Positions 12,401 through 21,830 of a stretch of 39,845 bases of DNA are shown here, one piece after another. Under the pieces are notes generated by a model that was not told the origin of the DNA, ran no database searches, and saw only the letters and a list, made by a program, of their open reading frames with translations. This stretch comes from Conidiobolus coronatus NRRL 28638 (taxonomy: Eukaryota > Entomophthoromycota > Entomophthoromycetes > Entomophthorales > Conidiobolaceae), in contig KQ964695.1 in the NCBI GenBank assembly GCA_001566745.1, positions 3,387 to 43,231 on the forward strand, read 5' to 3'. Position numbers and translations under genes: made by a program. How positions within the stretch are numbered: the first letter of the stretch is position 1; each line of letters opens with the position of its first letter.

Positions 12401-14951
12401 TCAATTAACCGAAGTTTCCTTTCCATCTTGGGCGAGAGTTGACGGATGGGTTGAAAAGGGTACTATTGTTTCTGCTGAATACGATCCAACATTGGCTAAA
12501 ATCATTGTTCATGGAAGGGATAGAATTGATGCATTAAGAAAGTTGTGTGATGCACTTAATGAAACAGTTGTCCATGGCTGTGTCACCAATATTGATTATT
12601 TAAGGTCAATTGCCAATTCTTCTATGTTCGCCGAAGCAAAGGTTGCTACGAAAGTATTGGATAGCTATGATTATAACCCAACTGCTTTTGAGATTTTGAA
12701 TCCTGGTGCTTATACCACGGTCCAAGATTTCCCAGGTAGAAAAGGATACTGGCATATTGGTGTCCCACCATCTGGTTGTATGGATGATTATGCTTTTAGA
12801 TTGGCTAATAGAATTGTTGGAAATCATAAGACTGCTCCAGGTATCGAAATTACTTTTATTGGACCTAAGATATTATTCCACCATGATGCGATAATTGCCG
12901 TCACAGGTGGTTCTCTTGGTGTTGAAATTAATGGTACACCTATTGATCAATGGGTTCCAATTCACATCAAACGGGGAGACAAATTGTCAATTGGTAAACT
13001 CACTTCTGGCTGCAGAGCCTACTTAGCTATCAGGGGTGGTATTGACGTTCCTGAATACTTGGGTTCAAGATCTACGTTTGCATTAGGCAACATAGGTGGG
13101 CATAATGGAAGAGTTTTGAAATTAGGTGATGTTTTGTTTTTGGCCCAACCAGAAATTGCTGGTTGCAAATTATCATCTGCCGTTTCTGAACCATCTCCAA
13201 TTCCAAAATGCTTGATTCCATCTTATGTTTTCAATGCAACTAAGAATTGGACTGTCGGAGTTACTTGTGGTCCGCATGGCTCCCCTGATTTCTTCAAAGC
13301 AGAGTCAATAGAGGAATTCTTCAGTGAAAATTGGAAAGTTCATTATAATTCAAATAGATTTGGAGTTAGGTTAATCGGGCCAAAACCAAAGTGGGCTAGA
13401 TCTGATGGTGGTGAGGCCGGATTGCATCCTTCAAATACACACGATTATGTCTATTCCTTGGGTGCAATTAACTTCACGGGTGACGAGCCAGTCATTTTGA
13501 CTTGCGATGGTCCTTCATTAGGTGGATTTGTATGCCAAGCCGTTATTGCTGAGGCAGAAATGTGGAAAATTGGTCAAGTCAAGCCAGGTGATTTTATTCA
13601 ATTCGTTCCTATTTCTTATGAAGATGCTAAAGCATTAAAGCGTGCCCAAGATAAAGTGATCCAAACTTTGGAAGGAGACTTACCAACCATCGCTAGTAAA
13701 GCATTAACAAAGCCCGAGAATCCAATCATCGCAGAACATAAACCTAATACAAAAGCACCACCTGTTGTTTATCGTCAAGCTGGTGATAGATACATCCTTG
13801 TTGAATATGGGGATAATACCTTAGATTTGAATTTAAGTTATAGAATCCATAAATTAATCAACATGGTCCACGAGAATAAAACAGCAGGAATTGTTGAAAT
13901 GTCCCAAGGTGTTAGATCTGTGTTGATTGAATATAGCTGCGAAATTACACAACAGCAATTAGTTGATACTTTGATTTCTTTTGAAAAAGATATTACATTT
14001 GTTAATAAATGGAAGGTCCCCTCAAGAATCATTAAATTGCCTATGGCTTTCGAGGATAAGAAAACGTTAAATGCTGTCAAGAGATACCAAGAAACTATTA
14101 GATCTGAAGCACCCTGGTTACCAAACAACGTGGACTTTATTGCTGAGATTAACGGTTTAACGAGAAACGATATCAAGGATATGATGTACAGCGCAAGATA
14201 CCTGGTGCTTGGGTTAGGGGATGTCTTCCTTGGAGCTCCTTGTGCGGTACCATTAGACCCAAGACACAGATTGTTCGGTACCAAATATAATCCTTCTCGT
14301 ACATACACTCCAAACGGTTCAGTTGGTATTGGGGGAAGTTATATGTGTATTTACACTATGGAATCTCCTGGTGGTTATCAATTAATCGGGCGTACTATTC
14401 CAATTTGGGATAGATTGACATTGGGAACCAATTCAGACAACCCATGGTTATTGTCACCATTTGACCAGATTGAATTTTATCCTGTTTCTGAAGAACAAAT
14501 TGACAAGCATACTGAAGAAGCTTCAGCTGGTAAATTCAACATTGATATTGTCGAATCTGTATTCGACCACAAAAAGTACTTAGATTGGGTCCAAGAAAAC
14601 TCAAAGTCCATAGAAGAATTTCAAAATCAAAGTGGAGAAAAGTTAGAAGAAATCAGTAACATTATCAAGCAATCTAATGCCTCATTGGAAAAGAGCTCTG
14701 TTACCAAAAAGAGCGACGAGGACATCTACGGTGAAAATGCTGAGAAGGTGTATTCTGAGTATTCAGGTCGAGTTTGGAAGCCTCTTGTTGAAATCGGTGA
14801 TGAAGTTAAAGATGGGCAAGGCATACTTGTAGTTGAAGCTATGAAAACAGAAATGGTTATTGGTGCCACCAAAGCCGGTAAAGTTGTGAAGATAGTCCAT
14901 ACGAATGGAGATGTCATTGATGCTGGTGACTTGGTTGCAATTATTGAATAA
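9486..14951 (+). CDS. DUR1,2: Urea amidolyase (urea carboxylase + allophanate hydrolase)
   Basis: A single intronless 1821-residue enzyme that converts urea to ammonia and CO2 in two steps in the cytosol: ATP- and biotin-dependent carboxylation to allophanate, then hydrolysis. Domain order is that of hemiascomycete yeast Dur1,2. Residues 1-610 are the amidase-type allophanate hydrolase (Lys76 in IPIAVKDNID, Ser150 in VSGGSSAGSA, nucleophile Ser174 in DTAGSGRVPA). About 618-1070 is the biotin carboxylase (STAGGGGIGLQ ATP grasp, RDCSLQRRNQKIIEE, EVNARLQVEHPITEM). About 1070-1740 is the KipI/KipA-like carboxyltransferase. The C-terminus is a biotinyl domain with VEAMKTEMV. Length equals the yeast enzyme and no residue of the key motifs is missing. 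Three CTG codons (in IFVLNLQ, LLDLGKC and YLVLGLG) sit where Leu is expected. Codon choice is more yeast-like than its neighbours. No clear GATA cluster is seen upstream. Confidence 0.97.
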   Translation: MSYIGWTVQDWVKFHLENTPSESFALLVELVKSQSTDDPAWISLADEESLTHQWEFLQSKSNKISLPLYGIPIAVKDNIDVKDFSTTAACPSFSYLAEEDATTVKLLRNAGAIIIGKTNLDQFATGLVGTRSPYGVTPNTFSKDHVSGGSSAGSASVVARGIVPAALGTDTAGSGRVPAGLNNLVGLKPTKGVFSCKGVVPACKSLDCVSIFVLNLQDAQLLFNVMAHEDGEQDEYSRPMPKNPLTSFSLAPKIGIPNNLLWFGEETNPKLYNKAVDVFSKLGGEMVSLDIEPLLDLGKCLYEGPWVSERYTALKGFLASDPPKESLDPVVHSIIQGGKQYSAATAFDFEYRRQGILQTVNKLLKDIDAVIVPTAPLNPTIKQIEQEPIKINSYQGTYTNFVNLADMSALAIPAGFRPDGLPFGITLLSHKFNDYALLDLANRYMKLYSQSTPRFLGCLQDNKVSTMADELLKLPEIDFNTQIKLAVVGAHLKGFQLHWQLEKCHARFIESTTTSPNYKLYALPKSGPVAKPGLRRVAESGADIKVEVYAIPKERFGDFMSMVPEPLGIGSAELKCGEWVKSFICEEFGYNLPGTVDITEFGGWENYQSFLEKEDNKTMRPFKTVLVANRGEIAVRIMKTLKKLDIKSVAIYSNPDKYAKHSLMADVSIPLHGVSSSETYLSIDKIIEAAKKSGAEAIIPGYGFLSENAFFSDRCTKEGIVFVGPSGDAIRKLGLKHSAREIAAKAGVPLIPGSDLVVDAQEAKSIAAKLEYPVMVKSTAGGGGIGLQKVDSEDDIERVFQTVQHQGKSYFGNSGVFIERFVENARHVEVQVFGDGYGKAIALGERDCSLQRRNQKIIEETPAPNLSEKTRLKMRKVSESLLASINYKCAGTVEFIYDEKRDEFYFLEVNARLQVEHPITEMVTGLDLVEWMLLIAADKAPDFNKEVVVTGASMEARLYAENPVKDFMPSPGQLTEVSFPSWARVDGWVEKGTIVSAEYDPTLAKIIVHGRDRIDALRKLCDALNETVVHGCVTNIDYLRSIANSSMFAEAKVATKVLDSYDYNPTAFEILNPGAYTTVQDFPGRKGYWHIGVPPSGCMDDYAFRLANRIVGNHKTAPGIEITFIGPKILFHHDAIIAVTGGSLGVEINGTPIDQWVPIHIKRGDKLSIGKLTSGCRAYLAIRGGIDVPEYLGSRSTFALGNIGGHNGRVLKLGDVLFLAQPEIAGCKLSSAVSEPSPIPKCLIPSYVFNATKNWTVGVTCGPHGSPDFFKAESIEEFFSENWKVHYNSNRFGVRLIGPKPKWARSDGGEAGLHPSNTHDYVYSLGAINFTGDEPVILTCDGPSLGGFVCQAVIAEAEMWKIGQVKPGDFIQFVPISYEDAKALKRAQDKVIQTLEGDLPTIASKALTKPENPIIAEHKPNTKAPPVVYRQAGDRYILVEYGDNTLDLNLSYRIHKLINMVHENKTAGIVEMSQGVRSVLIEYSCEITQQQLVDTLISFEKDITFVNKWKVPSRIIKLPMAFEDKKTLNAVKRYQETIRSEAPWLPNNVDFIAEINGLTRNDIKDMMYSARYLVLGLGDVFLGAPCAVPLDPRHRLFGTKYNPSRTYTPNGSVGIGGSYMCIYTMESPGGYQLIGRTIPIWDRLTLGTNSDNPWLLSPFDQIEFYPVSEEQIDKHTEEASAGKFNIDIVESVFDHKKYLDWVQENSKSIEEFQNQSGEKLEEISNIIKQSNASLEKSSVTKKSDEDIYGENAEKVYSEYSGRVWKPLVEIGDEVKDGQGILVVEAMKTEMVIGATKAGKVVKIVHTNGDVIDAGDLVAIIE

Positions 14952-15302
14952 AAGCGGAATAACAGAGAACAACCCATTATCACCTAAAGCAGGATACAAT
15001 ACTTCAAGTATTTGGAATATGATCACCAAATCAATCCAGTTAGAAGGTCGGATGATACAAATGTATTGGCAGACGTTTTGGTTGAGAGTTGACAAATTCA
15101 ATATCATCTGGATTGATACTGCTAGGAGGCTTTAAACTTTTTATTCGCTTTCGCTGGAACCAGGAACAGTGAAGCTATATAAATAAGAAAATTCACTATC
15201 ATTACTATAAACTCAAGCAAAAAACAAAATCAGTTATGATTAAGGAAGATACTAAACATGCTTTTTTTCTAAAACACTTTGCATTACAAGCGTGATTATT
15301 TG
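14952..15302. other. DUR1,2 3' flank; no gene seen
   Basis: A short + strand frame overlapping the DUR1,2 end (14905-15135) has no recognisable features and is probably chance. An A/T-rich stretch after 15170 could serve as transcript end and as the 5' flank of the following frame. Confidence 0.35.
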
Positions 15303-15815
15303 TTATGTTTCAAAAAAATTATCATTGGGTTACCATGGAAACTTCAACAAAGGTGATTCCACAGGTTCGTTCAATTTCAAAGTTTCCAAGGCCAAAACTA
15401 CTAGCGAAGAATGCTTCAAAACTCCCAACCACCATCCATTGGGTTGTCTGAGGAGGAAGAATGAGGGCGAGTCTTCCACGAAGGGGATCCCCCCCCTTCT
15501 CACACAAACTCAAAAATAAAAATGATTTGATAACTGATGAATTAGCTGACGCTTTTAAAGGGTTACCCAAGGGTTTAACAAATTAATTTACTTCAATTCT
15601 CACATATCCAAGTTGTTGAGAAAAAAGAAGTTTACCAGCAACGAACTCTTTTGGGTGAACCATTCAAACTTGAAACTAGGTAAACAATGGCACACTGGCT
15701 ATAAGGTCTATGACTCTAATAATGCAGGTACTTATTTACTTGGTTATTTATTCAACTATTTTACATTTCTATGGATGCACATGAGTATAAAGAATCACTC
15801 TTGGTAGAGGGGTGA
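15303..15815 (+). CDS. Small putative spliced gene, function unknown
   Basis: Starting at ATG 15303, one frame runs past residues IPQVRSISKFPRPKLLAKNA to DELADAFKGLPK at 15572 with a single TGA near 15448. Two short candidate introns then connect three exons in frame: 15573-15612 (GT...AG, with a CTCAC branch-like site) and 15680-15727 (GTAAAC...GCAG, with CTAAT eight bases before the acceptor). The joined exons read on through EVYQQRTLLGEPFKLET to a TGA at 15813-15815. Preservation of frame across both introns supports a real gene. The internal TGA suggests either a third intron I have not found or a disabled allele. The basic N-terminus would suit a mitochondrial protein, but I do not recognise the family. 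Confidence 0.35.
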
Positions 15816-15884
15816 CCACAAGAATACAGATTGTTAGTTTGAATGTTGATAAAGTTCAAAAAATATGTTCTGGAATTAATTTAT

Positions 15885-17165
15885 TTAGAAGGCGACGGAG
15901 GCTAATACTTCTATATTCCCAACCGTTTCTTCAGCACGATTGACTAGTACATTAATTTCTGTTAAAACGTCAATATCATAATGTACCTCTTTAATAGCGT
16001 CCCAGAACTTTAAGCCCCCTACTTTGTGAGGGCCAGGGCTGAGAGATAGGCATTCTAATTCAATATCGATACCTGAGTTGGATTCAACCATTCCTAGGTA
16101 TTTTGTTAAATTTCCACTTAATAGGACACTTCCCATTTTTGAGCGAATCCCACTCAGTGTTAAGTCCATTTTATAAGGGGATTTATTTTGAACTCTGTAT
16201 TCTATAGTAAAAGGTTGTTCTAAATAGATATTAGACGGGATGGAGGTTGGTCTAATTTCGATCATGTCAATAACCGGAGACCTTCTAGTTAGCTGGGAAG
16301 TTTGTAATCGCCCGATAGCTCCAAGCTCAGTGCGCCAAGCTATATCCAATTTTCCTAGTTGGTTTGCTAGAAGCGATTCTGTGGTGTGGGGTTCTTTGGG
16401 GGTTAATTTATATAAGTATTGCCTCGTAGAATTAACAGGTAAATATCCATATTCATCGAATACATTCGCTGTTTTCCCGCATTTAGCTACGAATTGTGTT
16501 AAATCTTGAGATTCTCTGCAACTCCCTTGCACTCTGTTTAAAACCTTGCTCTTTCTTTGAAAATCACAGGAGTCCCAGCGGCTGGAGTCCAACCTCAAAC
16601 GCTCTAAAAACATAGTAGATTGGGAAACGTTAGAAATTTGAACTTCTAGGAAAACTTGCCCTAGTTTTGTGGAGTGGGCTTTTGTTTTCACAGCCAAGGG
16701 GTTTAAAACTTGAAAGCGATAAAATTTACGAAAGAATTTTCGCTCTCCATCATGAGTTACATAGTGAACAGAGCAAATTAAGATATGAATACCCAATTCT
16801 TTAATTTCATGGCGAATAACTAACGGTGCGCAGTGACCTGGCAGCATATCCGGGTGGGGGGTGAGTGTAGTATCGGAGAGCGAGAATTTTTGGCTTGATG
16901 TTTGAACTTCAGCTTTAAGGGTCATCTGGCGAACCGGGATTGGTGCATCATTATTAACTGATAGGTAACAGGAAAAAGTTTCTCCCAAGTATACATTTCC
17001 AAACTGTTGGGGTAAAAATAGTAAAGGTGGCGAATTAAGCTTTGGATCTGTCAAAAAATAATTACTGGTGTTATTTCCATGTAATTCAAGTGTAGGCCTA
17101 GACATTTTCATTACTTTAAGTGAAAGCAGTTGCCCTGCGCTTTGCTCAGAAGAAACTTCAGCCAT
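15885..17165 (-). CDS. TRAPPC13: TRAPPC13-like trafficking complex subunit
   Basis: A complete 426-residue protein of the TRAPPC13 (formerly DUF974) family, an accessory subunit of the TRAPP tethering complexes that act as Rab GEFs at the Golgi. Family hallmarks are present: LSLKVMKMSRPTL near the N-terminus (about 14-26), then LPQQFGNVYLGETFSCYLSV (51-70), a second Ig-like beta-sandwich opening with HYVTHDGERKFFRKFYRFQV (131-150), the LNPLAVKTKAH segment, and a C-terminal domain with long beta-rich stretches. Length is usual (about 400-420). The first ATG is conserved and the frame is unbroken. It is transcribed divergently from the thiouridylase gene, with a 442-bp shared upstream region. 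Function is inferred from the family. Confidence 0.88.
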   Translation of the reverse strand: MAEVSSEQSAGQLLSLKVMKMSRPTLELHGNNTSNYFLTDPKLNSPPLLFLPQQFGNVYLGETFSCYLSVNNDAPIPVRQMTLKAEVQTSSQKFSLSDTTLTPHPDMLPGHCAPLVIRHEIKELGIHILICSVHYVTHDGERKFFRKFYRFQVLNPLAVKTKAHSTKLGQVFLEVQISNVSQSTMFLERLRLDSSRWDSCDFQRKSKVLNRVQGSCRESQDLTQFVAKCGKTANVFDEYGYLPVNSTRQYLYKLTPKEPHTTESLLANQLGKLDIAWRTELGAIGRLQTSQLTRRSPVIDMIEIRPTSIPSNIYLEQPFTIEYRVQNKSPYKMDLTLSGIRSKMGSVLLSGNLTKYLGMVESNSGIDIELECLSLSPGPHKVGGLKFWDAIKEVHYDIDVLTEINVLVNRAEETVGNIEVLASVAF

Positions 17166-17607
17166 TTTGATTGATTAGCGAGTATTAATTATAGTTAATT
17201 AATTAAGTTTAATTTTTATTTGTCCATGGCTTTGTAAGCACGTCTAGCTATAACTTCCACTACCCTTAGCATTGATTACTGGTGCTAACTCAAAGTCAGC
17301 TCTAGTATAAAAATTCTTTTGTCGGCTAGCTGAACAATTTAAACAGATCTTGTACTAATAATATAAGTAGTTACAAGCCATTAGTGGTACAGGGACTTGC
17401 CGTGGTCTTATTAGTGTAGTATTGTTAAGTTATTCAAACCCAATTTTAACGATTACTTTGCACACTTAAATTTCGATGACCAAGCGCAATTGGCATTTAA
17501 AGGTATGAGTTATACTTCATCTACTTAAAATAGAAGTTTATTTGAGATTGTTTCTTTTTAAATTAAACAAAGAATACAAAATAATTTACCACATATTGTA
17601 AACCAAA
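17166..17607. promoter_or_regulatory. Divergent upstream region of TRAPPC13 and MTU1
   Basis: The gap between two head-to-head housekeeping genes, AT-rich, with TTAATTAATTAAG-type tracts just upstream of TRAPPC13 and A/T tracts before the MTU1 start. It should hold both promoters. A short - strand coding-like stretch near 17240-17310 (reads RADFELAPVINAKGSGSYS, then a stop) may be gene debris. No tRNA is seen. Confidence 0.4.
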
Positions 17608-18936
17608 ATGATAAGTAATTTTAAAGTAATAAAGAATTACAAAACCCTTATACCAATAAAAAGGAGTATTTATAGAGCTACTAAAAATCAGTATCATGGA
17701 GGTATCTCCCACCACTGGGTAAAATCTCTGGGTAAAATTAACGTAAATAAATTTAGCAGGGCGAATAAAAACATTAAAGTATTTTTAGCCCTTTCAAGTG
17801 GTGTTGATTCGACTATGGCTGGTTATTTGATGATCCAGAAATTTCCAAATTTGAACTATGTCGGAGTTTACTTGAATAACTGGGACCATCAAGAAGAAAG
17901 CGGGGGGCTAAATAGTTGCCCAAGCGAAAGGGAGTGGGCTCAAGTGCAATTTATATCACAAAAACTTAATATCCCTACCATAAAATTAAATTTTATTAAA
18001 AATTATTGGAACTCTGTATTTGAGCCCACTTTGAATAATTACCAGCTGGGTTTAACTCCTAACCCTGATATTTTATGCAACAAAGAAGTCAAATTCGGTG
18101 TGCTTTGGGACCATTTAAAACATTATGCAGCCGGTGATGAATTTTGGTTGGTTACTGGGCACTATGCTACAGTTGATCATCGAAACCCTAATCATTTGAG
18201 ATTAATACAAGGGGTTGATCCTATTAAAGATCAAACATATTACCTTGCCGGACTTTCTCAAGAAAAATTAAATAAAGTAATATTTCCGCTTGGGGCGTTC
18301 TACAAAAAAGATATAAAACAGTTAGCAAAAGATGTGGGCTTTGTAGAGCAAAGTGAACAAAAAGAAAGTATGGGTATTTGTTTCATTGGAAAACGATCTA
18401 CTGGCTTTCAGCAGTTTCTATCCAATTATCTTCGAAAGCAGCAAGTTAAAGTAGTTAACTGGAAAAATGGCAAATTTATTACGAATGTCAACATTTGGGA
18501 ATTTACTCTGGGACAAAGATTAAGGGGGACCGGCCTTGGGCAAAGATGGTACGTTGGGATCAAAGACGCAGCTAGTAGCATAATTATGGCTGTTAACCAA
18601 AGAGATCACCCTTGTATGTATACCACAAAACTCATACTAAAGCAATTTGAATTCTTTAACAATGAGGACAACCATAGCTTATTTAAAGGTGGGAAGATTA
18701 CGATGGCAAAAGTTAGAAGTCAGGCTAAACCAACGAAAATTTACATTAAATCGAGTGTAAAAGAAAAAAAGAATATAGAATATGAAGTTGAATTTGTTTC
18801 AACTCAACGGGGTTTAACTCCGGGGCAGTTTATTGTAGTCTATGACGTAAACACCAGCTTAATCGGGTGCAGCCTTATTGATTCTGTGTCATTACCAACT
18901 CCGAAATGGTATTCGAATAATAGTAGAGAGCTTTGA
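17608..18936 (+). CDS. MTU1: Mitochondrial tRNA-specific 2-thiouridylase
   Basis: A 442-residue MnmA/TrmU enzyme that thiolates U34 of mitochondrial tRNA Lys, Glu and Gln (the yeast gene is SLM3). The PP-loop SSGVDS for ATP adenylation is at 63-68. The first catalytic Cys157 lies in NPDILCNKEVKF and the second, Cys258, in SMGICFIGKR. The ligand-binding GHYATVDH (184-191), the IKDQTYYLAGLSQ block (206-218) and FTLGQRLRGTGLGQRWYVG follow, then the C-terminal beta barrel with RGLTPGQFIVVYD. The first 55 residues are basic and lack acidic residues, as expected for a mitochondrial presequence. All ten Trp codons are TGG and the gene ends in TGA, so TGA is a stop here. Nothing is missing and it should be functional. 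Confidence 0.94.
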   Translation: MISNFKVIKNYKTLIPIKRSIYRATKNQYHGGISHHWVKSLGKINVNKFSRANKNIKVFLALSSGVDSTMAGYLMIQKFPNLNYVGVYLNNWDHQEESGGLNSCPSEREWAQVQFISQKLNIPTIKLNFIKNYWNSVFEPTLNNYQLGLTPNPDILCNKEVKFGVLWDHLKHYAAGDEFWLVTGHYATVDHRNPNHLRLIQGVDPIKDQTYYLAGLSQEKLNKVIFPLGAFYKKDIKQLAKDVGFVEQSEQKESMGICFIGKRSTGFQQFLSNYLRKQQVKVVNWKNGKFITNVNIWEFTLGQRLRGTGLGQRWYVGIKDAASSIIMAVNQRDHPCMYTTKLILKQFEFFNNEDNHSLFKGGKITMAKVRSQAKPTKIYIKSSVKEKKNIEYEVEFVSTQRGLTPGQFIVVYDVNTSLIGCSLIDSVSLPTPKWYSNNSREL

Positions 18937-19030
18937 GGATTCTCCTTTGTCGAATTTTAGCAATTCTAAAATTACTTACACCACGCTAATTGCAATATTG
19001 TTTCATAAGATTTACTATTTTGTGTAATTC

Positions 19031-20806
19031 TTAAAAATTAACCCCAGCTTTCCTCAATACCATCAACTCCCATTTATACCCTTGAATTACTTTATCTTGA
19101 ATAACTATTGCAAAGGTAGGGTCTAAGAATAATTCTCTACCCCTATGGATTAAGCAGCCCCAACAAAAGTTCCAACGTTGAATATCTTGAATGCTTCCAA
19201 ATAAGTCTGCAGGGATAATAGGGAGGACTATTGCCAGCGAAAATGCATCTATAGGGTCTTTACTAGTTGTTGAGTAATACATAATATGGATCGTTAATTG
19301 TATAACCCTTTGTAATAGGTGAAATTTCCAGGATCCTAACCCTAAGAGTAAGCGAATTAAGTGAACTTCTTCAAGATCCGGGCACCATTGAAATGTAATT
19401 TCTTTATTTGAATTATTATTATTAGATGACATCGATTGCTTCGGAGTTAGTGGCATTAGGGACATAATAGATTTAGCAACAGCTATAGGTATTAATCCCC
19501 CCATACTTTTTATAGAGTATTTTAAGTGTGAAGCAATCAATTTTGGGTCGTATTTAACAGGGACAGCGGGGTTCCAGCTAATTTTACTAGTACCCCCTTC
19601 AATAAATTCACATAATGCAGCCCCGCTACAGCAACTGGGGGTTGGTGTTGAATTTGTAGATTTAACAAGTTGATTATATTTAATAAGTCCCAATTCGTTA
19701 ATCTTGCGTAATTGTGTTTGATCACAACCTTCCCTAAACCAATGGCTTGAACTTTCCGTGAAATTTGTTATCGTTTCGTAATCCAATAGGTATTCAATAC
19801 ACATTTGGAATTCTTGTACCAAATTATCGGGAACAGATTCTGATGTAGCAATGGGAATACTCTTAATTAATTCATGAAATAGTATAGGGGGAAATATTGG
19901 AGATTTTGTCCTCGTTAAGCACTCCATTAATTGTAGCACCACCATTTCAATTGTTATTTTTTTGGATGATAGATTATTATAGGAAAGGGAAGACTCTAGG
20001 GATGTTCTAGAAAGCTGCGCGAATGAAGAAGTATTTATAGATGATTGGGAAGAAATAGTAGCCCTTCTGGATCTCTGGAGGGGTGCCAGGATCTGGGAAG
20101 ATGACAGGTAGTTTGGCTTCGTATCCAAAAAGCTGTAACCTAATTGAATAGCATAAATCGTATCTTCATTTTTAAGTAAAAAATGATTTAATTTTGAAAA
20201 TCCTGCAATAATAATTAAATGAGGGAGCATCTGATTGTTTGCAATCGATAGTTTAGTAGCAGCGAACCCGTATAATTTACAAAATTGTGTTAAAAACCAA
20301 TATTCATCAATATTGGGGTCTTCTCCCCCCGTATTAGATATCGCTTTCCAGCAGCATTTAATTACTCTAACTAAGTACTCTCTAGGGTTCAATTTTTCTT
20401 GATTACCACTACCACCGGGAGGGCTATAAATTAATATTTCTTTTTGACGAATACCCCAAACTACTTGCTTGCAGCGGTCTAATTTTTGTCTAGCTCCATC
20501 CTCAGAGAATAAATAACAAACAAGTTTTAAAACTAATAAGGGTGAGTAAGTAGAGAGGTTATCAGTATTATCAGTAGTGGACTCCTTATTAAACTTGATT
20601 TGTTCTTGAACATTTCTTAACCGTTCTAAATTTATCCTCTTTTTAGAGGAGTTCTTCTTTGCTTTTTGGAATATGTTGGAGAAGAAGTGGTACATTTTAT
20701 GCCATTTTTCTCCTTTATGTTGACTTATAGCAACCGATATAATACTTTCACTTTGCCCTAAATTTGTATTGGATAAATTTTGCGAATCTCTCGATTTTTT
20801 ATCCAT
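19031..20806 (-). CDS. 591-aa protein of unknown function, weakly RhoGAP-like
   Basis: An unbroken frame converging on MTU1 with only about 95 bp between the two stops. No signal peptide or membrane segment stands out. Residues 40-70 are strongly basic. A Ser-rich stretch (about 240-280, with RSRRATISSQSSINTSS) looks like a phosphorylatable linker. Around 300-350 (LFHELIKSIPIATSESVP) and 480-530 (LLGLGSWKFHLLQRVIQLTI then FSLAIVLPIIP), the pattern is faintly like the helices of a RhoGAP domain, where a long helix is followed by N-L-A-I-V-F-x-P. The catalytic Arg finger is not identifiable, so I do not assign GAP activity. The length of the frame in AT-rich DNA makes it a real gene. Confidence 0.75.
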   Translation of the reverse strand: MDKKSRDSQNLSNTNLGQSESIISVAISQHKGEKWHKMYHFFSNIFQKAKKNSSKKRINLERLRNVQEQIKFNKESTTDNTDNLSTYSPLLVLKLVCYLFSEDGARQKLDRCKQVVWGIRQKEILIYSPPGGSGNQEKLNPREYLVRVIKCCWKAISNTGGEDPNIDEYWFLTQFCKLYGFAATKLSIANNQMLPHLIIIAGFSKLNHFLLKNEDTIYAIQLGYSFLDTKPNYLSSSQILAPLQRSRRATISSQSSINTSSFAQLSRTSLESSLSYNNLSSKKITIEMVVLQLMECLTRTKSPIFPPILFHELIKSIPIATSESVPDNLVQEFQMCIEYLLDYETITNFTESSSHWFREGCDQTQLRKINELGLIKYNQLVKSTNSTPTPSCCSGAALCEFIEGGTSKISWNPAVPVKYDPKLIASHLKYSIKSMGGLIPIAVAKSIMSLMPLTPKQSMSSNNNNSNKEITFQWCPDLEEVHLIRLLLGLGSWKFHLLQRVIQLTIHIMYYSTTSKDPIDAFSLAIVLPIIPADLFGSIQDIQRWNFCWGCLIHRGRELFLDPTFAIVIQDKVIQGYKWELMVLRKAGVNF

Positions 20807-21508
20807 ATTATATCAATAGAGTTATTGTTATATCATGTATTATCTAGTTTAGAAATTTATTTTAATTTAAAACCAGAACCCCACCCCAACACAACTACAT
20901 AGCATAAAACCAAGCCGAATATCTACCAAATTTAGGTTAGATTCCGTTAGGTTTAAATATTCATTTCCACCCTTCAGGTCAATTAACAGGTTTGCTACCT
21001 GAAGTACACTTAAAGGGGTCTACCGCACAATAAATTATAACCTTGCGTGTCGAAATTCTTGTTCCATACTTCTGTAATGAATAGATGTGGTTGGTTGCAT
21101 ATGCAAATAATTTAAATGTATTTTCCTTATAGTAGTACCTTTTCAATTACAAACAATTAGGGCAATCCTTACGGAATTTGCTAAATTCCTCATCGGCTCA
21201 TTCTCTCGGAAACTTATGAATATGAGCCTAGTATGCTATCTTGCTCTAACATACAGTTTCTATCCATCAAATGGGCGCCCATATCATGATAATTTTCCTC
21301 CAACTTGATTTTACTATAACATTAAACTTATCTATAAAATCCAGTTTAGATAATAGCCTAGTACATGGCAATCCACCGACGGATGGGATTGAGTGACGTA
21401 TTTCTGAACTGTATGTTTTTTAAAGAGCATGATTTCATTAAGCCCTCTTATTGATTCGTCGTAAAAAATCATCCAATAAATAAGAACTCCTATACATCTC
21501 TAGCTTTT
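20807..21508. other. No intact gene; possible coding remnant on + strand
   Basis: The first 300 bases look like ordinary upstream DNA of the 591-aa gene. Between about 21160 and 21305 a + strand frame (reads ILTEFAKFLIGSFSRKLMNM, then LTYSFYPSNGRPYHDNFPP) is protein-like and ends at a stop. It may belong to the decayed + strand series that follows. Confidence 0.3.
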
Positions 21509-21830
21509 ATGCATTCAGTTGCTAAAAAATACAGACATAGCAATACTATTGTTATAGATGTAATTCTTGAAGATGAGGAAGCCAGTACATTTATGATGCC
21601 ACTGAGTACCTGGTCCGTACAGAGTACTACTAGTGACTTTGTAATTACCAAGGATGATAAAAATAAGTGTAAGTATGTATGTAGCTACTGGAGACATATT
21701 ATTTTCTACTGCCCCACAAGATATCAAACCTGATTACGAAGGAAAGATAAATTACTACACTAAGTGCATTAGGAATTCCAAGCATAGTTATGGGACAAAG
21801 CCCTTATCCAAATAACATTTTTCCTTCTAT
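21509..21830 (+). pseudogene. Decayed + strand frame A of a possible viral insertion
   Basis: Starts at ATG and is open for about 55 codons (acidic ILEDEE near residue 22). It then continues only after a frame change near 21675 into a stretch reading ATGDILFSTAPQDIKPDYEG, ending near 21830. A TAAGAACTCC string ends 18 bases before the ATG and resembles one before frame C. No host family is recognised. I interpret it as the broken first member of a series of four same-strand frames, but homology is unproven. Confidence 0.3.

Noticed and set aside
9486-14951. CTG-clade (CTG = Ser) yeast origin
   Set aside because: Three CTG codons in DUR1,2 lie where Leu is expected in the conserved sequence, so CTG is read as Leu there.
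17608-18936. TGA might encode Trp in this genome
   Set aside because: All ten Trp codons of MTU1 are TGG, those I checked in other intact genes are also TGG, and MTU1 itself ends at TGA. A reassigned code would put TGA at Trp sites in AT-rich genes.
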